The notes below the pieces were generated by a model. It made no database searches and was not told where the DNA came from. It saw only the letters and a list, made by a program, of their open reading frames with translations. Below are positions 1-5,035 of a stretch of 5,816 bases of DNA, piece after piece. The DNA comes from Chloroflexota bacterium. GTDB lineage: Bacteria > Chloroflexota > Limnocylindria > Limnocylindrales > CSP1-4. The stretch is taken from the NCBI GenBank assembly GCA_027346765.1, contig DAIERN010000098.1:1-5816 (forward strand). Reading direction: 5' to 3'. Position 1 is the stretch's first letter. Each line of letters begins with the position of its first letter. The translations under genes and the position numbers were made by a program.

Positions 1-9
1 CGATCTCTG

Positions 10-17
10 CCTCTCCT
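10..17 (-). promoter_or_regulatory. Strong Shine-Dalgarno sequence for a gene just left of the window
   Basis: On the minus strand this reads AGGAGAGG, close to the ideal anti-16S match. The nine bases between it and the left edge contain no start codon in any frame. If it is used, the start codon lies immediately outside the window, about 9 nt downstream. A GTG at 42-44 (minus) preceded by AGAGAGG is a weaker alternative start; its frame is also open to the edge but would give only 14 visible codons. The inference of a gene rests on this motif and on the promoter-like element upstream at 71-98. Confidence 0.4.
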
Positions 18-70
18 GACGGCGGCCTGTTGTTTCTGCCTCACCAGCCTCTCTCGGTGAAGCCCGAGGA

Positions 71-98
71 GTGTTACACAGTTGAAACTGTTTGCCAA
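71..98 (-). promoter_or_regulatory. Candidate promoter with an operator-like palindrome in its spacer
   Basis: On the minus strand TTGGCA (93-98) matches the -35 consensus at five of six positions. It is followed after 16 nt by TAACAC (71-76), a weaker -10. Almost the whole spacer is the palindrome ACAGTTTCAACTGT (78-91), whose 6-base arms are perfectly complementary around a 2-base centre. A palindrome between -35 and -10 is the classical place for a dimeric repressor to bind. Transcription would run left, towards the Shine-Dalgarno at 10-17, with a leader of roughly 65-70 nt. The -10 is imperfect, so the promoter call is tentative; the palindrome itself is plain in the sequence. Confidence 0.4.
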
Positions 99-111
99 CC
101 CCCGGAATGCC

Positions 112-621
112 CTAGAAGGGCCTGAACACCATCAGCCACAGGATGAGCAGCACGCCGCCGACGCCGATCGCGGTAAGCAGCTCAGGCCTGCCCGATGCGA
201 TCGCCGCGTCGAGCGCGGCCTGATCCACCTGGTATGCGGGGTCCACGGCGCCGGTCTTGACGTCGACCCCCGCGGCGACCCGGACGCGGTTCAGATAGAG
301 CCGGCCCCACGGCGTCATGACGATGATGATGGCGAGGGCCAGGCCGAGTGACAACCAGATCCAGTAAGTCCCGGTCGTCCACCAGCCGGCGCCGCCGTTA
401 CCGGTGAAGCCCGCGACGATCCCGGCGACGAGCCACATGAGGCCGCCGATGCTCATGACCGTCATGCTCCGGCGCGACAGATCGACCAGCGTCCGGACGG
501 CGGCTGGCTCGCGCTCCGCCCGGAGGCGCAACGCGACCGCGGCTGATACCCCGTGGCCAAGCAGGAAGATCAGCACGCCGGCGACATGGATGAACACGAT
601 CCAGGTGTGCAAGCTAGTCAC
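112..621 (-). CDS. Small four-helix membrane protein, DUF2269-like
   Basis: Predicted integral membrane protein of 169 residues with no assigned reaction. Four hydrophobic segments are visible, at about residues 7-31, 54-73, 86-103 and 148-166. A basic loop containing GRLYLNRVR (106-114) follows helix 3, and a more acidic stretch lies at 118-147. TM1 holds His12 and His23, with His5 just before it; such intramembrane histidines can bind heme or metal, but nothing here proves that. The layout resembles the DUF2269 family of uncharacterised bacterial membrane proteins; this is recognition by eye. The GTG start at 619-621 is preferred because GAGG lies 7 nt upstream and the membrane segment begins at once. 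A longer reading from 783 adds an arginine/proline-rich leader that would overlap the malic enzyme gene. A possible -10 (TAAGAT, 669-674 minus) suggests its own promoter after the malic enzyme gene, which ends 125 nt upstream. Confidence 0.75.
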   Translation of the reverse strand: MTSLHTWIVFIHVAGVLIFLLGHGVSAAVALRLRAEREPAAVRTLVDLSRRSMTVMSIGGLMWLVAGIVAGFTGNGGAGWWTTGTYWIWLSLGLALAIIIVMTPWGRLYLNRVRVAAGVDVKTGAVDPAYQVDQAALDAAIASGRPELLTAIGVGGVLLILWLMVFRPF

Positions 622-722
622 GCCTAAACCTCGCAGCTCTCGGTGTTGCCCGACCCCTCTTGGGCGGGATCTTAGCCGCGGGCGTGCCGCGCGGCGACCG
701 GATTTTTCGGCGCCCCCGGGCT

Positions 723-740
723 TCCGGGGCGTTCCCCGGA
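723..740 (-). terminator. GC-rich hairpin just after the malic enzyme stop codon
   Basis: Perfect 7-bp stem TCCGGGG/CCCCGGA with a 4-base loop, starting 7 nt past the malic enzyme TAA (747-749). Its position fits transcript termination or 3'-end stabilisation. No run of T follows on the minus strand (the nearby homopolymer is A-rich in that orientation), so it is not a textbook intrinsic terminator. Confidence 0.35.
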
Positions 741-746
741 CGGGCG

Positions 747-2483
747 TTACTCCGTGATGTAGGGCAGGTAGTCGGGCCGCCACATGGCCTGATCGACCGC
801 GTCGGGGATCTGGTCATCACGCAGCTGGCGGCCGTAGCCGGAGTCCCGGAAATGAACGACCAGCGCCTCAGCGATGGATCGCGCCACCGACCGGAGCGTG
901 CTCACCGGCGGGTAGATCATGCCGTTGGCGAGCGGCTCGTCGCCGACGAGGCCGGCCAGCGTGCGGGCCGCGACCAGGAAGGCCTCGTCGGTCACCTCGC
1001 GCGCCTGAGCGACGATCGCGCCCAGCCCAACGCCGGGGAAGATGAACACGTTGTTCGCCTGACCAATGGTGCGCCGCCGGCCGCCCCACTCCACGTCACG
1101 GCTGGGGCTGCCCGTGCCGACGATCGCCCGACCGTCAGTCCACTCGATCACGTCCTCGGCGCGCGCCTCGGCGTTCACGTCCGGATTGGACAGCGGCAGG
1201 ACGATGGGCCGCTCGTGATGCGCGGCCATTTCGCGGATCAGCGCCTCGCTGAAGGCGCCGCGGGAACCGGTCGTGCCGATCAGGATGCTGGGCTCGTGGA
1301 CTCGTGCGACCGCGACGGGATCGTCCAGCTCGGCCGCCGTTAGGCCCGCCGCGAGGAAGCGCCCCGGGTCAGTGGCGTGAGGCTGCTGATCGTCGGCCAC
1401 GTCGTCGCGACCGGTGTGCACCAGGCCGCGGCTGTTGAACATCACCATCGCCTGGCGCGCCTCGTCGGCGGTCGCTCCCTCTGAGATGAGCTGGCGCGTG
1501 ACGCTGCGGGCAATGCCGATGCCGGCCGCGCCCGCGCCGATGAACATGAATCGCTCGCCGCGCAGATGCCCGCGTTGCTCGCCTGGTGCTCGCCGGGCCG
1601 CCAACAGGCCGCCCAGCACCACCGCGCCTGTGCCCTGGATGTCGTCGTTGAAGCACGGCAGGCGGTGGCGGTAACGATCGAGGATGCGCAGCGCGTTGTG
1701 CTGTTTGAAGTCTTCCCACTGCAACAGCGCCGCCGGGAAGACCGACTTGACCGCCCCGACGAAGGCCTCGAGAAACTCGTCGTACTCGCGACCGCGCAGC
1801 CGCGGCGCGCGGTAGCCCAGGTAGAGCGGGTCGTCGCGCAGCTCGGCGCGGTCCGTGCCCACGTCGAGCGAGACCGGCAGCGTCCACGCCGGGTAGATGC
1901 CGGCAGCGGCGGTATAGAGCGCGAGCTTGCCGATGGGGATCGGCATGCCGCCGGCGCCCTGGTCGCCCAGGCCCAGGATGCGCTCGTTGTCCGTGACCAC
2001 GAGCAGGCGCACGTCGCCGTCAGCGGCGTCGCGCAGGACGCGCTCCATGCGATCCACGTCGTCCGGGGTCAGCCAGACGCCGCGCGGCCTGCGCATGATG
2101 TGGCTGAACTGCTGACACGCGCGGCCCACGGTGGGCGTGTAGACGACCGGCACGAACTCTTCGAGGTTCTGCGTCAGCAGGCGGTAGAACAGTGTCTCGT
2201 TGCGGTCCTGCAGCGCGGCCAGGCCGATGTACTGCTCCAGCTCGTCGGCCTTGCGCCGGACATGCTCGAGCTCCAGGTCAACCTGCTCGTCGATCGACGT
2301 GATGCGCGGTGGCAGCAGGCCGCGCAGGCCCAGCGCGTCGCGCTCGGCGTCGTTGAACGCGGTGTCCTTATTGAGCAGGCGATGGCCGATCAGGGCGCGT
2401 CCGCGATGGCGGACGATCGTCTCGCCGCGCGGCGCCACAAGCTCGGTCGGGGACTCGAGCGAGGCAAGAAAGGTGTCGATCAT
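747..2483 (-). CDS. maeA: NAD-type malic enzyme (malate dehydrogenase, oxaloacetate-decarboxylating)
   Basis: Converts L-malate to pyruvate and CO2 with reduction of NAD(P)+ in the cytoplasm, linking the TCA cycle to pyruvate. At 578 residues it is the length of the long bacterial/eukaryotic malic enzyme class (E. coli MaeA is about 565), not the short MaeB type. Visible motifs in order: LNKDTAF (37-43); VVYTPTVG with catalytic Tyr115; VTDNERILGLGDQG (163-176) with malate-binding Arg168; IPIGKLALY with catalytic Lys186; the metal site QWEDF (Glu257, Asp258) and FNDDIQGTGAV (Asp281); Rossmann loop FIGAGAAGIGIA (314-325); PLSNP (430-434); GTGSP (456-460); and QANNVFIFPGVGLG (475-488). All expected catalytic residues are present, so it should be active. 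Cofactor preference cannot be settled by eye. No Shine-Dalgarno precedes the ATG; GC-rich inverted repeats sit there instead. The N-terminus matches the family, so the start is probably right. There is no shorter alternative that keeps the N-terminal helices. Confidence 0.95.
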   Translation of the reverse strand: MIDTFLASLESPTELVAPRGETIVRHRGRALIGHRLLNKDTAFNDAERDALGLRGLLPPRITSIDEQVDLELEHVRRKADELEQYIGLAALQDRNETLFYRLLTQNLEEFVPVVYTPTVGRACQQFSHIMRRPRGVWLTPDDVDRMERVLRDAADGDVRLLVVTDNERILGLGDQGAGGMPIPIGKLALYTAAAGIYPAWTLPVSLDVGTDRAELRDDPLYLGYRAPRLRGREYDEFLEAFVGAVKSVFPAALLQWEDFKQHNALRILDRYRHRLPCFNDDIQGTGAVVLGGLLAARRAPGEQRGHLRGERFMFIGAGAAGIGIARSVTRQLISEGATADEARQAMVMFNSRGLVHTGRDDVADDQQPHATDPGRFLAAGLTAAELDDPVAVARVHEPSILIGTTGSRGAFSEALIREMAAHHERPIVLPLSNPDVNAEARAEDVIEWTDGRAIVGTGSPSRDVEWGGRRRTIGQANNVFIFPGVGLGAIVAQAREVTDEAFLVAARTLAGLVGDEPLANGMIYPPVSTLRSVARSIAEALVVHFRDSGYGRQLRDDQIPDAVDQAMWRPDYLPYITE

Positions 2484-2516
2484 GATTCGACTGTCGGCCG
2501 CGCATTAGGGCGCGGC
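2475..2516 (-). promoter_or_regulatory. Two inverted repeats at the malic enzyme start
   Basis: The first is a perfect 7-bp stem, GCCGCGC/GCGCGGC (2497-2503 and 2510-2516), with a 6-base loop; its 3' edge is 13 nt before the ATG. The second, GTCGA/TCGAC (2475-2479 and 2487-2491), has the start codon inside its 7-base loop. No GGAGG-like sequence lies between the first hairpin and the start. The arrangement could be an operator, or an mRNA structure that controls initiation; a leaderless or structure-dependent start is also possible. Confidence 0.35.
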
Positions 2517-2544
2517 TAGGGCCGTTTGGCACCGCGCCGGGCGT

Positions 2545-2589
2545 CGAACGGCCGTCATTGCGCCGATGAACATCAAGAAGGCGCGGCGC
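2545..2589 (-). repeat. Degenerate copy of a Tat-leader sequence, partner of 3257-3301
   Basis: A hand alignment of this 45-base segment with 3257-3301 (same strand, about 710 bp away) gives 36 identical positions and no gaps. Translated in the matching frame it reads RRAFLMFIGAMTAV against RRAFLKFSTAMTGV, that is the twin-arginine motif plus the start of the hydrophobic core. After AMTAV the frame becomes arginine-rich and stops, so no functional signal peptide remains. No ATG or GTG start is in frame upstream. It is best read as a remnant of a second, related Tat-leader gene, or of a partial duplication. Confidence 0.5.
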
Positions 2590-2707
2590 AGGCTTGCGTC
2601 GCGGCCTGGCTTAAGCAACTTCGATCGCTTTCTCCCATTTGGACGCTGCAGCGTTCCGGAAACCCGAGAGGCGGCAGGTAAAGTCGCGATTCAGGCGGTA
2701 ATTGCCA

Positions 2708-2735
2708 CCAACGGGATGCCGCGGCGCCCCGTTGG
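2708..2735. repeat. Inverted repeat, 8-bp perfect arms
   Basis: Arms CCAACGGG (2708-2715) and CCCGTTGG (2728-2735) enclose 12 bases whose middle (GCCGCGGC) is itself palindromic. It lies between the cytochrome remnant and the malic enzyme gene. It could be a factor-independent terminator of the eroded transcript or a protein-binding site; no T-run follows on the minus strand, and only TTT follows on the plus strand after several bases. Confidence 0.5.
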
Positions 2736-2772
2736 GAGGTTTCCGGTCGATTTCGCCTGACGCTCGAACGCG

Positions 2773-2824
2773 CCAGCAATCAATTGGCTGGAAACGGGCA
2801 GCTAGACGACCCGTAACAGCGGGT
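2773..2824. repeat. Two short inverted repeats downstream of the cytochrome remnant
   Basis: ACCCG/CGGGT (2809-2813 and 2820-2824; 6-base loop) begins 6 nt after the remnant's stop codon. CCAGC/GCTGG (2773-2777 and 2787-2791) follows, with inner AAT/ATT pairing that leaves a one-base bulge. Position suits a former 3' end or terminator of the pseudogene on the minus strand. Stems are short and no T-tract follows, so confidence is low. Confidence 0.3.
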
Positions 2825-2830
2825 AGCACG

Positions 2831-3143
2831 TCAGGGAACGAGCGACCGGACGCCGCGCGACGACGGCGGGAACCTCGCGCCGCCCTCGGTCACGATGTCG
2901 TGGCAGAGCAGGCAGGTTCGGTCGGATCTTAGCGCGTGGTCGATCGGCAGCCCGCCGCTCGCTCTGGTGGCAGGCTCGACAGCCCAATGCGAGGTCGGTC
3001 GAGTGCGGCAACTGCGGCGGCGGCAGCGTTCTTGGCCTGTGGCAGAGCACTCAATCGGTTTCGCTGCTGGTGGCCATGCTCGAGGGCAGATCCACCACCG
3101 ACCCGTGGCAATCCAGGCACTTCTGGTCGTGCAGCGCCGCATG
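2831..3143 (-). pseudogene. Broken tetraheme c-type cytochrome
   Basis: Four heme-attachment motifs can be read on the minus strand: CLDCH (3105-3119), a damaged *VLCH (3039-3053), CRACH (2967-2981) and CLLCH (2900-2914). They are evenly spaced: 66, 72 and 67 nt. Extra histidines that could be distal heme ligands (HAALH before heme 1, LPHS between hemes 2 and 3, DHAL before heme 4) support a small multiheme electron carrier. Two lesions are visible. The first Cys of motif 2 is TGA, one base from TGC or TGT. Motif 4 is in a different frame from motifs 1-3, fitting a one-base insertion between 2967 and 2914, which also explains the 67-nt spacing. The frame of motif 4 ends at a natural stop (2831-2833). 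No Sec signal of its own is visible; the reading frame runs in directly from the hydrogenase-like segment upstream. Family beyond a CxxCH multiheme cytochrome is not assigned. Confidence 0.7.
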
Positions 3144-3366
3144 CAGCTCGCCCATCGGTGGGCTGGCCGGTTGGAGGAACGCCTGACTGTCGCCGCCACG
3201 GGCAAGGTCGCGCAACCAGATCAACGATCTGCGGCGCATAGGACAGCGGCAGGGCGAGAACGCCCGTCATTGCCGTGCTGAACTTCAGGAATGCGCGGCG
3301 CGAGACGCCACGCCGCCGCAGCGCCTCGCACGGGCGCTCAACCGGGTAGGGAAGCGTCAGCCGCTC
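3144..3366 (-). pseudogene. Remnant of a [NiFe]-hydrogenase small-subunit N-terminus with Tat leader
   Basis: The upstream frame reads CEALRRRGVSRRAFLKF followed by a hydrophobic core and LPLSYAPQIVDLVA. This is the look of [NiFe]-hydrogenase small-subunit leaders (compare the RRQGVTRRSFLKYC type in E. coli HyaA, from memory). After a frame change near 3215-3225 the text continues IWLRDLARGGDSQAFL, then PASPPMGEL. It resembles the mature N-terminus WLxGxxCxxDxxAFL that carries the first proximal-cluster ligands. The expected Cys is Arg (CGT, 3198-3200), one transition from TGT. The Asp three residues on (3189-3191) is kept, as in the 3Cys-1Asp cluster of oxygen-tolerant group 1h-type enzymes. 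There is no ATG, GTG or TTG in frame between the upstream TAA and the twin-arginine motif, so the start is lost. The remaining small-subunit sequence and any large subunit are absent; the text passes straight into the cytochrome. Group assignment is inference from a short stretch. Confidence 0.6.
3257..3301 (-). repeat. Tat-leader segment duplicated at 2545-2589
   Basis: Encodes RRAFLKFSTAMTGVL, the twin-arginine motif and first hydrophobic residues of the hydrogenase-like leader. It is the better-preserved member of an 80%-identical ungapped 45-base pair (36/45 counted by hand). Similarity is not evident beyond these limits. Confidence 0.5.
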
Positions 3367-3415
3367 GTTCGCGGGTGGAGGGCCAGACTTCCCTTCCCGA
3401 CCCGTCAGACGGTCG

Positions 3416-3604
3416 TTAGCGGCGACGCGGCTCCATTACGACTTGGCCGTCGACCTTGATGCGCGTCCGCTCCATGTCGTAGCCGCCCCGGATGGCATTG
3501 AGCGACCGTTCGACGTTGGTGCGGACCATGTGGCTGGAGTGGGCGCGCCAGACGCGGCCCTGCGTGTCGAGCTCCTCGACTAGAACTGTGGCGTTGATGT
3601 CCAT
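3416..3604 (-). CDS. Conserved-looking 62-residue protein of unknown function
   Basis: I do not recognise the family. The product is soluble and charged, with no signal peptide or membrane segment. It alternates short hydrophobic stretches with polar ones: ATVLVEELDTQGRVWRAHSS, then a helix-like TNVERSLNAIRGGYDMERT, then IKVDGQVVMEP and a terminal RRR. The pattern suggests a small beta-helix-beta fold. Codons are strongly G/C at the third position, as in the intact genes nearby and unlike the pseudogene region; this is the main evidence that it is real. The ATG at 3602-3604 is chosen because coding-like codon use begins there; the frame stays open upstream but that extension is antisense to the glycosyltransferase. 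Its ribosome site is weak. It is divergent from the glycosyltransferase (198 nt apart) and points towards the hydrogenase remnant, whose leader begins about 50 nt after its stop. Confidence 0.65.
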   Translation of the reverse strand: MDINATVLVEELDTQGRVWRAHSSHMVRTNVERSLNAIRGGYDMERTRIKVDGQVVMEPRRR

Positions 3605-3684
3605 GCGCGATTTGTCGCTGCTCGACGGCCGCCTGCGACAGTGCCGTTGGTCACGAGGCGCGGAGCGGTGCCGTCCGTCCGATC

Positions 3685-3720
3685 TGCTACGGTGGGTAGG
3701 TCCCCACAGCCGTGGTGACC
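3685..3720 (+). promoter_or_regulatory. Candidate extended -10 promoter and 5'-leader hairpin for the glycosyltransferase
   Basis: TGCTACGGT (3685-3693) fits an extended -10 (TGnTAnnnT); no clear -35 is placed before it, as is common with extended -10 promoters. Transcription would begin near 3700. An inverted repeat starts at that point: GGTCCCCAC (3699-3707) and GTGGTGACC (3712-3720), 9-base arms with one mismatch and a 4-base loop. The transcript would then carry a leader of about 100 nt beginning with this hairpin. The repeat might instead be an operator over the start site. I see no known riboswitch core. Confidence 0.35.
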
Positions 3721-3802
3721 CTCCGCGTGATCGACCCAATCCTGAACGGGCCGTGCGCCTGTCGTTCGGTTCGGGACTCCGCTCCACGAGAGGACCTGAC
3801 CC

Positions 3803-5035
3803 ATGGCCAAGACCGCATTCGTCTCCACCTACCCGCCGCAGCGCTGCGGGATCGCGACATTCACCTCTGACCTGGCGCTGGCCGTCGGTGATCGGGAGAT
3901 CATTGCCCTCCAGCCGGCCGAGAAGCCCGGCTTCTATCCGGTCGAGGTCAGCCGGCGAATCGCGCGCGACGTGCCCGCGGACTATCTGAGCGCGGCACGC
4001 TGGATCGACGCGCGGCCGTTCGATGTCGTGTCCCTGCAGCATGAATACGGCATCTGGGGCGGCCCTGACGGCGCGTATGTGCTCGATTTCGTAGAGGCTC
4101 TGCGCACCCCGGTCGTGGCCACGCTGCACACCGTCCTGCAGAACCCGACGCCGTCCCAGCGGCGCATCCTGAGCGAGCTGGTTCATCTGGCCGCGGAGAC
4201 GGTGGTCATGTCCACCGCCGCAGCATCGCTGCTGACCCGCTCGTACGGCATCGACCCGACGCGCCTCGAGATCGTGCCGCATGGCGTCCCGCAGATCCGT
4301 CTTGCCGCGCCTGACTCGGTCAAGCCGCAGCTGGGCCTGGCCGGCCACACGGTCATCCTGAGCTTCGGCCTGCTGGGCCCGGGCAAGGGCTACGAGTCGG
4401 CCATCGCCGCGATGCCCGCGGTGGTTCAAGCCGATCCGACGGCGCTGTACGTGATCGTGGGCGCCACGCATCCGGATCTCGTGCGCCGCGAAGGCGAGGC
4501 CTACCGCAACCAGCTGACCCGGCTGGCAGCATCGCTTGGCGTCGCTGACCGCGTTCGTTTCGTGGGTCGTTACGTCGCCGCGTCCGAGCTCGCCCTGTGG
4601 CTGACGGCGGCGGACATCTTCGTGACGCCGTACCCGAATCTCGAGCAGATCGTCTCCGGCACGTTGTCGTACGCGATGGGCGCCGGCAAAGCGATCGTCT
4701 CGACGCCCTACGCGTACGCCAGTGAGCGACTTGACGAGGGACGCGGCCGGTTGGTCGCGGCCGGCTCATCGGCCGCCCTCGCCGAAGGGCTGATCGAGCT
4801 TGCCCTGAACGCCAGACTGCGGGCCGACTACGGCGCGCGTGCGTACGCGCACAGCAAGGGCATGCACTGGCCGGAGATTGGCGCGGCTTATCGGCGGATC
4901 TTCAGCCGCATCGCGGGCGTGACGGACACGGCCGCCGCGGCGGACATGGTGGCGCTGACGGGAGCGGCAGGCGTCACGCCTCGCCGCGAAAGCGTCGCCG
5001 TGGCCGCCGACAGCGTGGTCGTCGCCGGTGCCTGA
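3803..5035 (+). CDS. GT4-type glycosyltransferase (GT-B fold)
   Basis: Cytoplasmic retaining glycosyltransferase of 410 residues that would move a sugar from a nucleotide-sugar donor to a glycan or lipid acceptor; donor and acceptor are not deducible. Motifs: YPPQRCGIATFTSDL (10-24) forming the N-terminal acceptor-domain loop; SLQHEYGIWGG (77-87); VATLHTVL (105-112); VVMS (134-137); VPHGVP (158-163) at the domain hinge; FGLLGPGKGYE (188-198) with Lys195 in the donor-phosphate position; VIVGATHP (217-224); and TPYPNLEQIVSGTLSYAMG (275-293). The usual second Glu of the GT4 EX7E motif is not found eight residues after Glu281, as I recall is normal for this subgroup. Residues 376-410 are an Ala/Val-rich tail after HWPEIGAAYRRIF (355-367), outside the fold. 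The start is well supported: GAGAGGA at 3788-3794, 8 nt before ATG. The stop overlaps the next gene by 8 nt, implying coupled translation. Confidence 0.9.
   Translation: MAKTAFVSTYPPQRCGIATFTSDLALAVGDREIIALQPAEKPGFYPVEVSRRIARDVPADYLSAARWIDARPFDVVSLQHEYGIWGGPDGAYVLDFVEALRTPVVATLHTVLQNPTPSQRRILSELVHLAAETVVMSTAAASLLTRSYGIDPTRLEIVPHGVPQIRLAAPDSVKPQLGLAGHTVILSFGLLGPGKGYESAIAAMPAVVQADPTALYVIVGATHPDLVRREGEAYRNQLTRLAASLGVADRVRFVGRYVAASELALWLTAADIFVTPYPNLEQIVSGTLSYAMGAGKAIVSTPYAYASERLDEGRGRLVAAGSSAALAEGLIELALNARLRADYGARAYAHSKGMHWPEIGAAYRRIFSRIAGVTDTAAAADMVALTGAAGVTPRRESVAVAADSVVVAGA

Larger units (their letters stand above)
2484..2830. other. 347-nt stretch without an intact gene
   Basis: No reading frame here has both a plausible ribosome site and coding-like codon use. 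The open frames on either strand (for example 64 codons from 2566, plus strand) lack third-position G/C bias and recognisable motifs. The stretch does hold the malic enzyme leader hairpins, a Tat-leader remnant (2545-2589) and inverted repeats at 2708-2735, 2773-2791 and 2809-2824. It looks less GC-rich than the flanking genes in places, notably around 2610-2710 and 2773-2790. The most economical reading is eroded sequence left from a larger locus plus the regulatory region of the malic enzyme gene. Confidence 0.6.

Noticed and set aside
1..125. Plus-strand open frame from the left edge ending at TGA 123-125, as the tail of a convergent gene
   Set aside because: Codon use is not biased to G/C at third positions and it would run over the stop of the membrane protein gene; a minus-strand promoter and ribosome site explain the stretch better.
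622..783. Longer N-terminus for the membrane protein starting at 783
   Set aside because: The extra 54 residues are Arg/Pro/Gly-rich, overlap the malic enzyme 3' end and lie before a good Shine-Dalgarno plus GTG at 621.
1566..2519. 317-codon plus-strand open frame opposite the malic enzyme gene
   Set aside because: High-GC shadow of a well-supported gene; composition is Arg/Ala/Val/Gln-rich and it shows no recognisable domain.
2566..2760. 64-codon plus-strand open frame
   Set aside because: No Shine-Dalgarno, no third-position G/C bias, no motif; it overlaps inverted repeats and the Tat-leader remnant.
3039..3053. Selenoprotein with a U-x-x-C-H heme motif
   Set aside because: No convincing SECIS hairpin right after the TGA, and the same gene has a lost start codon and two frame changes. 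Kept only as an alternative in the findings.
3605..4471. Long minus-strand open frame antisense to the glycosyltransferase, continuous with the 62-residue gene
   Set aside because: The opposite strand carries a clear GT4 protein with family motifs throughout; the antisense text is Arg/Gly/His-rich with no motif. Only the last 62 codons (3416-3604) look coding.
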